9,798 nt of DNA, taken from contig NZ_ML142853.1 in NCBI RefSeq assembly GCF_004138495.1, positions 450,681 through 460,478 of the forward strand. Reading direction: 5' to 3'. Numbering within the stretch: the stretch's first letter is position 1; each line of letters begins with the position of its first letter. Shown here piece after piece: positions 1 to 5,806 of this stretch. The notes under the pieces are model-generated. The model saw nothing but the letters and a program-made list of their open reading frames with translations. It made no database searches and was not told the origin of the DNA. Both the position numbers and the translations under genes were made by a program. The stretch is from Phytoactinopolyspora endophytica. Lineage in GTDB: Bacteria > Actinomycetota > Actinomycetes > Jiangellales > Jiangellaceae.

Positions 1-18
1 GACCTATCCAACCGACGT

Positions 19-23
19 AAAGG
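19..23 (+). promoter_or_regulatory. Ribosome binding site of rpsT
   Basis: AAAGG lies 10 bases before the GTG start of rpsT. It is a modest Shine-Dalgarno match. The promoter of rpsT must lie left of the window, because only 33 bases precede the gene. Confidence 0.5.
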
Positions 24-33
24 CACACGTTTC

Positions 34-294
34 GTGGCGAACATCAAGTCCCAGAAGAAGCGCATCCTGACCAACGAGAAGGCACGGCAGCGCAACAAGG
101 CGGTCAAATCGTCGCTCAAGACGGCCGTCCGCCGCTTCCAGGAGGCCGCCGACGCCGGCGACACCGACACGGCGGTCGTAGCGGCGCGTGACGCCAACCG
201 CAGGCTCGACAAGGCGGCGTCCAAGGGCGTCATCCACAAGAACCAGGCGGCGAACCGCAAGGCCTCCATCGCCAAGAAGGCCGCTAACCTCTAG
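34..294 (+). CDS. rpsT: 30S ribosomal protein S20
   Basis: This 86-residue basic protein is the primary 16S rRNA-binding protein S20 of the small ribosomal subunit, where it helps early 30S assembly. The start [21 protein letters not shown] is the family signature, the middle is helical and Lys/Arg/Ala-rich, and the end carries the typical block [19 protein letters not shown]. The length matches the family (about 85-90 residues). The GTG start at 34 gives the canonical MANIKSQ N-terminus. In many actinobacteria lepA is a close neighbour of rpsT. Here the next gene is a fucosidase, separated by a strong terminator, so rpsT ends its own transcript. Identification is secure. Confidence 0.98.
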   Translation: MANIKSQKKRILTNEKARQRNKAVKSSLKTAVRRFQEAADAGDTDTAVVAARDANRRLDKAASKGVIHKNQAANRKASIAKKAANL

Positions 295-433
295 GAACTC
301 CTCGAACTCACCGCTGCGGTGACAGCGATGCCTTGCGGCATTCTGTCCAGCGACCACGGCAGGCGATAGTCCGGACCACCCGCCGCAGAACCGGGTGTGG
401 TCTGCGGCCCACATCGATATCGGCTGGCCCGGG

Positions 434-469
434 AACGGCGTCGCCCTCAAGCGAGGGCGGCGCCGTTTT
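434..469 (+). terminator. Rho-independent terminator downstream of rpsT
   Basis: A 15-bp stem (434-448 pairing with 453-467, one G-T wobble at 441/460) closes a 4-base loop AAGC and runs directly into TTTT at 466-469. It sits about 140 bases after the rpsT stop and before the fucosidase promoter region, so it insulates the ribosomal gene from the sugar module. Nothing else is recognisable between 295 and 433. Confidence 0.9.
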
Positions 470-561
470 CGTCGGCGTCCCGAGTTCCTCGGTCGCGCCG
501 CGACACCGAAAGTGTTCCGTGACGTGTCGAACGCACCTCGTGGTCGGGTAAGGTGCTCGAT

Positions 562-572
562 ACATCCGATGT
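562..572 (+). promoter_or_regulatory. Putative operator upstream of the fucosidase (copy 1)
   Basis: ACATCCGATGT is a perfect palindrome with 5-base arms around a central C. It sits 37 bases before the GTG start of the fucosidase. The same 11 bases recur at 1942-1952 before the fuconate dehydratase. A second ACATCC half-site in inverted orientation (GGATGT, 576-581) lies just downstream. A weak -10-like TAAGGT (549-554) precedes it, so a bound regulator would cover the start of transcription, implying repression. The size and symmetry would suit a GntR/FadR-type regulator, but no regulator gene is in the window. Confidence 0.6.
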
Positions 573-600
573 CTTGGATGTGAGAACGCCGTCAAGAGGT

Positions 601-605
601 GGAGG
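601..605 (+). promoter_or_regulatory. Ribosome binding site that sets the fucosidase start
   Basis: GGAGG within AGGTGGAGGAAC lies 4 bases before GTG 610. This strong Shine-Dalgarno sequence favours GTG 610 over the upstream in-frame GTG at 553, which lacks one and would place the operator inside the coding region. Confidence 0.8.
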
Positions 606-609
606 AACC

Positions 610-1932
610 GTGCAGACCGAGCAACGACCCGCGACATCGACCGATCCGGATCCCGCGACCGATGCAGGTCACAGCTGGTTCACCCACGACCGGTTCGGCC
701 TGTTCGTCCACTTCGGCCTCTACAGCATGGCCGCGCGACATGAGTGGGTGATGACCAAGGAAAAGATGCCGATCGAGAAGTACGAGCGCTACGCGACGTT
801 CTTCGATCCGGATCTGTTCGACGCACCCGCGATGGCCAGGCACGCCAGAGAGGCCGGGATGCGATATGCCGTGCTGACCTCCAAGCACCACGACGGGTTC
901 TGCCTCTGGGACTCCGGCTTGACCGACTACACCTCGGTCAAGCACACCGGCCGTGACCTGGTGCGTGAGTTTCTCGACGCGATGCGTGCCGAGGGTCTGC
1001 GGGTCGGGCTGTACCACTCTGTGATCGACTGGCACCATCCCGACTTCACGGTCGACTATCACCACCCCCGCCGTGACGACGCCGACGCCGAGACGCTGAA
1101 CGACGGCCGTGACATGGCGCGCTACCGGGAGTACCTGCACGGCCAGGTACGCGAGCTACTCACCGGATACGGCCGGCTCGACTACCTCTTCTACGACTTC
1201 ACCTATCCCGAGTCCCGAGACGGCTGGCAGGGCAAGGGACCGCAGGATTGGGACGCGGCCACCTTGCTGGAGCTGACGAGGAGCCTGCAGCCCGGCATCG
1301 TCGTGAACGACCGGCTCGGAGTTCCGGCGGATCTCGTCACGCCGGAGCAGTACCAGCCGGACGCTCCTATGATGCGCGACGGTGACGAGGTGACCTGGGA
1401 AGCCTGCCAGACCCTCAACGGCAGCTGGGGGTACGACCGCGACAACTTCGACTTCAAGTCACCTGACCTGCTGATCCGGATGCTGGTCGACTCGGTCTCG
1501 AAGAACGGCAACGTCCTGCTCAACATCGGCCCGGACGGTCGCGGAGCCATCACCCGGCGAGACCGCGAGACGCTCGCGGACATCGGCGAATGGATGCGCC
1601 TGCACTCCCGCTCGATCTACGGCGCCGGCGCCTCCGCTCACCAGGCGCCGGCCAACACGGTGCTCACCCAGCGCGGCGACCGCCTCTACCTGCACATCCT
1701 GGCCTGGCCGTTCGGCCACATACATCTGAAAGGGATGGCAGGACGGGTCCGCTACGCTCAGCTGCTTCACGACGGTTCCGAGATCCCGCTCACTGAGATC
1801 GACCCCGGGCAGAAGGCGCAGAACACGACGCCCGGTGGTCAGCCACCGGGAACCTTGACACTCACGCTTCCCACGGTCCGTCCGGACGTGACCGTGCCGG
1901 TCGTGGAGCTCTTCCTCGAATCGGCGCGCTGA
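610..1932 (+). CDS. Alpha-L-fucosidase, glycoside hydrolase family GH29
   Basis: A retaining glycosidase of 440 residues that would release L-fucose from fucosylated sugars. GH29 blocks are clear: RFGLFVHFGLYS (28-39), LTSKHHDGFCLWDS (89-102), GLYHSVIDWHHPDF (133-146), and the block YLFYDFTYPESRDGW, in which Asp196 is the likely nucleophile. WEACQTLNGSWGY (263-275) and SKNGNVLLNIGPDGRG (297-312) follow. The usual nucleophile block reads WFDG; the YDF-Y-P form matches a known bacterial subgroup. A short beta-rich C-terminal part (about 335-440) follows the barrel, with no carbohydrate-binding module. There is no signal peptide, so the enzyme should act in the cytoplasm on imported fucosides. 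It is first in the fucose module, 72 bases before the dehydratase, with the shared palindrome upstream. The precise substrate linkage is unknown. Confidence 0.93.
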   Translation: MQTEQRPATSTDPDPATDAGHSWFTHDRFGLFVHFGLYSMAARHEWVMTKEKMPIEKYERYATFFDPDLFDAPAMARHAREAGMRYAVLTSKHHDGFCLWDSGLTDYTSVKHTGRDLVREFLDAMRAEGLRVGLYHSVIDWHHPDFTVDYHHPRRDDADAETLNDGRDMARYREYLHGQVRELLTGYGRLDYLFYDFTYPESRDGWQGKGPQDWDAATLLELTRSLQPGIVVNDRLGVPADLVTPEQYQPDAPMMRDGDEVTWEACQTLNGSWGYDRDNFDFKSPDLLIRMLVDSVSKNGNVLLNIGPDGRGAITRRDRETLADIGEWMRLHSRSIYGAGASAHQAPANTVLTQRGDRLYLHILAWPFGHIHLKGMAGRVRYAQLLHDGSEIPLTEIDPGQKAQNTTPGGQPPGTLTLTLPTVRPDVTVPVVELFLESAR

Positions 1933-1936
1933 AGGG

Positions 1937-1957
1937 AACAGACATCCGATGTTTGTT
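1937..1957 (+). promoter_or_regulatory. Putative operator upstream of the fuconate dehydratase (copy 2)
   Basis: The core ACATCCGATGT (1942-1952) is identical to copy 1. Here the symmetry extends outward: AACA on the left and TGTT on the right also pair, so 9 of 10 positions per arm match around the central C at 1947. A -10-like TACTCT (1957-1962) touches its right edge. This indicates a separate promoter, under the same regulator, in the 72-base gap between fucosidase and dehydratase. Confidence 0.62.
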
Positions 1958-2004
1958 ACTCTCAGCAAGAAGGCCACGAGGAGCGAACGAGCGGAGCAGC
2001 CAAC

Positions 2005-3306
2005 ATGAGCGCACACATCACCGGTGTGTCGACACACGACATCCGGTTCCCCACGTCCAGGGAGCTCGATGGCTCGGACGCGATGAACCCGGACCCCGAC
2101 TACTCCGCGGCCTACGTGGTGATCCACACGGACGTCGACGATGGCGTCGCCGGGCACGGGTTCGCCTTCACCATCGGCCGTGGCAACGACATCCAGGTCA
2201 CCGCCATCCAAGCGCTCGAACCGTTCCTGGTCGGCCGCCGGCTGGAGGAGACTCTTGAGGACCTCGGCGGACTGTGGCGGGATCTGGTACACGACTCCCA
2301 GCTGCGCTGGCTGGGCCCGGAGAAGGGCGTCGTCCACATGGCCGTCTCCGCGGTCATCAACGCGCTGTGGGACCTCAAGGCGAAGCGGGCCGGCAAGCCC
2401 GTCTGGAGGCTTCTCGCTGAGATGACACCGGAGCAGATCGTCGACCTGGTCGACTTCCGGTACCTCACGGACGCACTCACCCGCGACGACGCGCTCGCGA
2501 TCCTTCGGGCCGCCGAGCCCGGCCGTGCGGAACGTACGGCCTATCTACTGGATCACGGCTATGCCGCCTACACCACCTCACCCGGGTGGCTCGGCTACTC
2601 CGACGAGAAGCTGGCCAGGCTGGCCCGGCACGCGGTCGAGGACGGCTTCACCCAGATCAAGTTGAAGGTCGGGGCCGACCTCGACGACGACATCCGGCGC
2701 ATGCAGCTGGCCCGCGACGTCGTCGGCGACGACATCCGGATCGCGCTCGACGCCAACCAGCGGTGGGACGTTCGCCCGGCGATCGACTGGCTGAAGCCGC
2801 TCGCCCCGTTCAGCCCTTGGTGGATCGAGGAGCCGACCAGCCCGGACGATATCCTCGCGCATGCCACCATCCGCAAGGCTGTGACCCCGATCAAGGTCGC
2901 CACCGGAGAGCACGGTCAGAACCGGGTCCTCTTCAAGCAATTGCTACAGGCGGATGCGATCGACATTATGCAGATCGACGCCGCGCGGGTCGGCGGTGTC
3001 AACGAGAACGTGGCGAACCTGCTCCTCGCGGCCAAGTTCGGGGTGCCGGTCTGCCCGCACGCAGGGGGTGTCGGGTTGTGCGAGCTCGTACAGCATCTGT
3101 CCATGTTCGACTACGTCGCCGTGTCGGGAACGATGGACGACCGCGTCATCGAGTACGTCGACCACCTGCACGAGCACTTCCTCGATCCGGTGCGATTGAA
3201 CAAGGGCCGCTATCTGGCACCTACCGCGCCCGGATTCTCGTCCGAGATCCATGCAGACGCTTTGGACGAGTACGCGTTCCCGGACGGTCCGGTCTGGTCC
3301 GGCTGA
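2005..3306 (+). CDS. fucD: L-fuconate dehydratase, enolase superfamily
   Basis: This 433-residue enzyme should dehydrate L-fuconate to 2-keto-3-deoxy-L-fuconate in the oxidative fucose pathway. The fold has an N-terminal capping domain (about 1-150) and a barrel. Catalytic residues align one-for-one, with an offset of one, to those I recall for Xanthomonas FucD: K219 and K221 in IKLKVGA, metal ligands D249 (ALDANQRW), E275 ([11 protein letters not shown]) and E302 (ATGEHGQNR), D325 in [12 protein letters not shown], and His352 in [12 protein letters not shown]. The N-terminus ([18 protein letters not shown], then [18 protein letters not shown]) is typical of the family that includes human ENOSF1. 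The ATG at 2005 follows GGAG at 1992-1995. The fucosidase upstream and a fucose dehydrogenase-like reductase downstream fit the assignment. Confidence 0.93.
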   Translation: MSAHITGVSTHDIRFPTSRELDGSDAMNPDPDYSAAYVVIHTDVDDGVAGHGFAFTIGRGNDIQVTAIQALEPFLVGRRLEETLEDLGGLWRDLVHDSQLRWLGPEKGVVHMAVSAVINALWDLKAKRAGKPVWRLLAEMTPEQIVDLVDFRYLTDALTRDDALAILRAAEPGRAERTAYLLDHGYAAYTTSPGWLGYSDEKLARLARHAVEDGFTQIKLKVGADLDDDIRRMQLARDVVGDDIRIALDANQRWDVRPAIDWLKPLAPFSPWWIEEPTSPDDILAHATIRKAVTPIKVATGEHGQNRVLFKQLLQADAIDIMQIDAARVGGVNENVANLLLAAKFGVPVCPHAGGVGLCELVQHLSMFDYVAVSGTMDDRVIEYVDHLHEHFLDPVRLNKGRYLAPTAPGFSSEIHADALDEYAFPDGPVWSG

Positions 3307-3346
3307 GGCTACTTCGGCCCCAGCGTCATGGCTCGTTGAGCGAACA

Positions 3347-3358
3347 GCGTTCGAACGC
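3347..3358 (+). promoter_or_regulatory. 12-bp palindrome before the aldo/keto reductase
   Basis: GCGTTCGAACGC is a perfect 12-bp dyad in the 87-base gap between dehydratase and reductase. It does not resemble the ACATCCGATGT operator, which is absent from this gap. It could be an operator or a weak mRNA hairpin. No terminator or clear promoter was seen, so read-through from the dehydratase is likely. Confidence 0.25.
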
Positions 3359-3393
3359 CGGTTGGTGATCCGAAGGGATAGGAGCTGACTTCA

Positions 3394-4380
3394 GTGGATA
3401 CGCGGACCCTAGGAAGTACTGGACTCGAGCTCACCGAGCTCTCGTTCGGAGCGGCGTCGCTGGGCAATCTCTATCAGGAGACAACAGACGAGGAAGCGGC
3501 GGACGCGCTGAACACGGCCTGGGACGCCGGCATGCGCTATTTCGACACCGCACCGCATTACGGCCTCGGCCTGTCCGAGAGACGACTCGGCGCCGGGCTC
3601 TCCCACCGGCCGCGTTCCGACTACGTGATCTCCACCAAGGTCGGGCGACGACTCGTGGAGAACGAGGCCGGAGGGGACGCGCTCGATCCGCACTTCGTCG
3701 TCCCGGCGACGCACCACCGCGTCTGGGACTTCAGCCGGGACGGGATTCTTCGGACGCTCGAAGCGAGCTTGGAACGTCTGCGCACGGATCACGTGGACAT
3801 CATGTATCTGCACGATCCCGACGACCACTGGGAGGAGGCGGCCGGCGAAGGGTTCAACACGCTAGCCGATCTGCGGTCGCAGGGCGTCGTACGCGCCATC
3901 GGCGCGGGGATGAACCAGTCCGAGATGCTCACGCGCTTCGTCCGGGAGACCGACACCGACGTGGTGATGTTGGCCGGCCGCTACACCCTCATGGAGCAGG
4001 ACGCGCTGGACGACCTCCTCCCGGCCGCTCTGGAGCGGAACACCTCCGTGGTGGCGGTGGGGGTGTTCAACTCGGGACTGCTGGCGCAACCACGCCCGCC
4101 GGATGACGCGAAGTACAACTACAACGAGGCCCCGCCGGAACTGGTCCACCGGGCCAATGACATCGCCGACGTCTGTGAACGACACGGGGTGACGCTTCCC
4201 GCGGCCGCGTTGCAGCTCCCGCTCATGCATCCCGCGGTGGTGAGCGTCGCTGTAGGCATGGGACACGGAACCCACGTCGAGCGCAATGCCGCGCTTTACG
4301 CTCAGCACATCCCGGCAGGGCTCTGGTCCGAGCTTCGGGATGCCCGCCTGCTGCGACCCGACGCCATCGTCGAGACGTGA
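3394..4380 (+). CDS. Aldo/keto reductase, probable L-fucose (D-threo-aldose) 1-dehydrogenase
   Basis: A 328-residue cytoplasmic NAD(P)-dependent oxidoreductase of the aldo/keto reductase superfamily. In this context it probably oxidises L-fucose at C1 to L-fuconolactone, the step before the dehydratase. The catalytic tetrad is visible: D51 and Y56 in FDTAPHYGLGLSERRLG, K82 in ISTKVGRR, and H140 in YLHDPDDH. VGVFNSGLLAQPR (222-234) is typical of the galactose/fucose dehydrogenase branch, and the C-terminal block SVAVGMGHGTHVERN matches the cofactor-binding end. The GTG at 3394 gives the usual MDTRTLGSTGLELTELSFG start and follows AGGAG (3380-3384) with 9 bases spacing. It lies 87 bases after the dehydratase. 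Substrate choice within the branch (fucose, galactose, related pyranoses) rests on context. No clear terminator follows. Confidence 0.85.
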   Translation: MDTRTLGSTGLELTELSFGAASLGNLYQETTDEEAADALNTAWDAGMRYFDTAPHYGLGLSERRLGAGLSHRPRSDYVISTKVGRRLVENEAGGDALDPHFVVPATHHRVWDFSRDGILRTLEASLERLRTDHVDIMYLHDPDDHWEEAAGEGFNTLADLRSQGVVRAIGAGMNQSEMLTRFVRETDTDVVMLAGRYTLMEQDALDDLLPAALERNTSVVAVGVFNSGLLAQPRPPDDAKYNYNEAPPELVHRANDIADVCERHGVTLPAAALQLPLMHPAVVSVAVGMGHGTHVERNAALYAQHIPAGLWSELRDARLLRPDAIVET

Positions 4381-4606
4381 GACCGTCGTCCTGCTCGACA
4401 CGCATCGCCACGCGCGGGGGCAGGGAGCCGGACGCACGTGCGCATTCATTCCACACGGCGCATGGCCCGCTATAGAGTTGTCACGAATTCTGTCGTTTAG
4501 ACACTCGATAATCTCACTCTCCGCGATATCAACATCACACAGAGTTACCGAAATTCGGACCTTGCGCCGTCGCAGTCCGTGACGTATTCTTGCGGAAAGT
4601 AGTTTG

Positions 4607-4635
4607 TTGCCATAGGCCCCATTCTGGGTTATTGT
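4607..4635 (+). promoter_or_regulatory. Sigma70-type promoter candidate
   Basis: TTGCCA (4607-4612, 5 of 6 to TTGACA) and TATTGT (4630-4635, fits the actinobacterial TANNNT) are separated by exactly 17 bases. Transcription would start near 4640-4643 and give a 5' leader of about 420 bases before the acyltransferase. The -35 element overlaps the left arm of an interrupted inverted repeat (4606-4616 with 4667-4676), which could be a regulator site. Confidence 0.5.
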
Positions 4636-4755
4636 TCTTGTGTCCACAGAAAAACGGGCTCATGGTCCTAGGCAACTAGATCAGCCAGTGTCTAAGTGGT
4701 AATGTCGCTGAAAGGCGACGTAACTATTAATGGCAGGCTTGGAATTCTGTGACCG

Positions 4756-4772
4756 CACGGCCTCGGGCCGTG
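4756..4772 (+). other. Leader hairpin 1
   Basis: CACGGCC pairs perfectly with GGCCGTG around a 3-base loop TCG. It is the first of four consecutive hairpins upstream of the acyltransferase operon. Confidence 0.5.
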
Positions 4773-4782
4773 ACCTAAGACC

Positions 4783-4814
4783 CGGTGCGGCTCCGCCCTA
4801 CCCACCCCGCACCG
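4783..4814 (+). other. Leader hairpin 2
   Basis: CGGTGCGG (4783-4790) pairs perfectly with CCGCACCG (4807-4814) around a C-rich 16-base loop. It is followed by GAGAAAA and then hairpin 3. Confidence 0.45.
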
Positions 4815-4822
4815 AGAAAAGG

Positions 4823-4860
4823 GACACGGCGCGCTCGTCCGGGGATGAGCGCGCCGTGTC
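4823..4860 (-). terminator. Leader hairpin 3, terminator-like on the minus strand
   Basis: GACACGGCGCGCTC (4823-4836) pairs perfectly over 14 bp with 4847-4860. Three further pairs (one a wobble) can close it to a 4-base loop. On the + strand no T-run follows. AAAA lies just left at 4817-4820, so read on the minus strand the stem is followed by CCCTTTT. It may therefore stop leftward transcription, or be one module of a structured + strand leader. No minus-strand gene was found that would need it. Confidence 0.55.
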
Positions 4861-4867
4861 TCGATCA

Positions 4868-4918
4868 AGCGGTGGCAGGGTCCAACGGGGGGCGGATCCT
4901 GCCGCCGCTGTTTATTAT
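4868..4918 (+). terminator. Leader hairpin 4, terminator or attenuator candidate
   Basis: A 16-bp stem (4868-4883 with 4894-4909, two G-T wobbles) closes a 10-base loop and is followed by TGTTTATTAT. This resembles an intrinsic terminator with an imperfect T-tract, positioned about 150 bases before the acyltransferase start. It could end a small RNA of about 275 bases begun at the 4607 promoter, or act as an attenuator. The trailing TATTAT (4913-4918) also resembles a -10 box, which could instead start the operon transcript, although no matching -35 was seen. Confidence 0.5.
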
Positions 4919-4965
4919 GTAGGCGCAGGTTACGGCAACCGGCCCAAATGTGGAGAATCTTCCAG

Positions 4966-4978
4966 ACAGGCCGCCTGT
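4966..4978 (+). promoter_or_regulatory. 13-bp palindrome upstream of the acyltransferase
   Basis: ACAGGCCGCCTGT has perfect 6-base arms around a central C. It lies about 85 bases before the acyltransferase start and 48 bases after the TATTAT box. It may be an operator; no second copy was noticed. Confidence 0.3.
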
Positions 4979-5062
4979 TCGCCACCCTCCAGCATGCCCA
5001 TCCGTTTCAGGCACGCCGTCCAGTTACGCGATCATGGCGCACTTTTCGGGCACCATGGACAT

Positions 5063-5806
5063 ATGGAGCAGAGCAACCACACATCGCTGACCCTCACACG
5101 CTCGTCAGATGGCGACGAAGATCGACTGTTCGCGTTCCGCGACATCTCGTCCGGCGCGCGGATCGGGTTCTATCGGCCTGCGGACCGACACGACCTGTGG
5201 GAGGCCTACGTCGCGGGCGCAGCACGGTCGTATCGGAAGTACGGTGCCGAGAACGCCTTGAGGCTGCCGCCCACCACGCCCAGCTCCATGGCGCCCATCT
5301 TCGCCGTCGTCAAAGGCAGCGATGAGGAGGTCATCGGTGGCTGGTACGCCAACGGGCCACTCAGAGCGGTCAGCGAAGCTTTCGCCCCTGGCGAGTTCGC
5401 GGCCGATCCCATCTCGGCGACTCTGATCGCCGAGTGGATCGCTCAGGTTGTGCCCCAGGGGGTCTTCGAGTTCAAGGGCGTGTGGGTCGACTCGTCGGCG
5501 CCCCTGAAGCCTGCCCTGGCCGATCTGCTGGCCCGTTCGTTCTTCCACGCCATGCACCTTCTCGACGTTCGTTACGCCTTCTGCACTGCCGCCCTGCACG
5601 CGGCACCGCGTTGGATGTCATCGGGCGGACGACCCCTGGCTGGGATCCCGCCCACCGCGTATCCCGACGAGCGTTACCTGACCTCGTTCCTCCACTGGGA
5701 CGTCAAGTCGGCGTTCCGCTTCTCCACGCCCACCCAACGACGACTGTTCGCCAGCGACCTGTGCACGGCCGAGCGGCCATCGATGGCCGTGGGGGTGGCC
5801 GCCTGA
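5063..5806 (+). CDS. GNAT/FeeM-like acyltransferase candidate, function unknown
   Basis: A 247-residue protein I do not recognise as a named family. Its layout resembles an N-acyltransferase of the GNAT or FeeM/autoinducer-synthase fold: a beta segment AFRDISSGARIGFYRP (24-39), FAVVKGSDEEVIGGWYANGP (80-99) like a core strand pair, FEFKGVWVDSSAPLKPALADLL (135-156) resembling the strand plus cofactor-binding loop/helix, and HLLDVRYAFCTAALHAAPRW (165-184) like the next helix-strand. No signal peptide or membrane segment is seen. The ATG at 5063 lacks a good Shine-Dalgarno sequence. It is preferred because the frame upstream (4994-5062) has weak GC3 bias; an in-frame ATG at 4994 is the alternative. 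The stop overlaps the next start (TGATG), implying translational coupling with the ThiF/nitroreductase fusion. An acyl donor and acceptor cannot be deduced. Confidence 0.7.
   Translation: MEQSNHTSLTLTRSSDGDEDRLFAFRDISSGARIGFYRPADRHDLWEAYVAGAARSYRKYGAENALRLPPTTPSSMAPIFAVVKGSDEEVIGGWYANGPLRAVSEAFAPGEFAADPISATLIAEWIAQVVPQGVFEFKGVWVDSSAPLKPALADLLARSFFHAMHLLDVRYAFCTAALHAAPRWMSSGGRPLAGIPPTAYPDERYLTSFLHWDVKSAFRFSTPTQRRLFASDLCTAERPSMAVGVAA

Larger units (their letters stand above)
4381..5062. other. Long intergenic region with a low-G+C half and a structured half
   Basis: No convincing protein gene lies in these 682 bases. From 4441 to 4740 the G+C is about 49% by hand count (147 of 300), well below the flanking genes, and this part holds a promoter candidate at 4607-4635. 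From 4756 to 4909 four GC-rich hairpins follow one another. The open frame running into the acyltransferase from 4730 shows weak third-position bias over the part sampled (4994-5062) and overlaps the hairpins, so it is treated as noncoding. A 10-bp palindrome CGCACGTGCG (4433-4442) lies after the reductase stop but is not terminator-like. Tiny ORFs at 4640-4702, 4702-4752 and 4845-4922 are unproven. Confidence 0.7.

Noticed and set aside
553..609. Upstream in-frame GTG start for the fucosidase
   Set aside because: It lacks a ribosome binding site, would place the operator inside the gene, and its 19 extra residues are not family-like; GTG 610 has GGAGG.
1459..2337. Minus-strand 292-codon frame across the fucosidase/dehydratase junction
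   Set aside because: It lies opposite two well-supported genes and their operator, with no recognisable domain; a high-G+C artefact.
4478..4512. Promoter TTGTCA...GATAAT
   Set aside because: The 23-base spacing is too long for a sigma70 promoter; the 4607-4635 pair is better.
3862..4647. Minus-strand 261-codon frame across the reductase end
   Set aside because: Its composition is that of an antisense shadow and it crosses into low-G+C noncoding sequence without any motif.
4606..4676. tRNA-like element (71 bases closed by a near-perfect terminal stem)
   Set aside because: No D-arm, anticodon arm or GTTCRA T-loop is present on either strand.
4730..5062. N-terminal extension of the acyltransferase by 111 residues
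   Set aside because: It runs through the hairpins, has a low-complexity composition, and the part checked (4994-5062) shows weak GC3 bias.
5434..5805. N-terminal extension of the ThiF/nitroreductase fusion
   Set aside because: It overlaps the acyltransferase in another frame; ATG 5806 with TGATG coupling gives a length close to Rv1355c.
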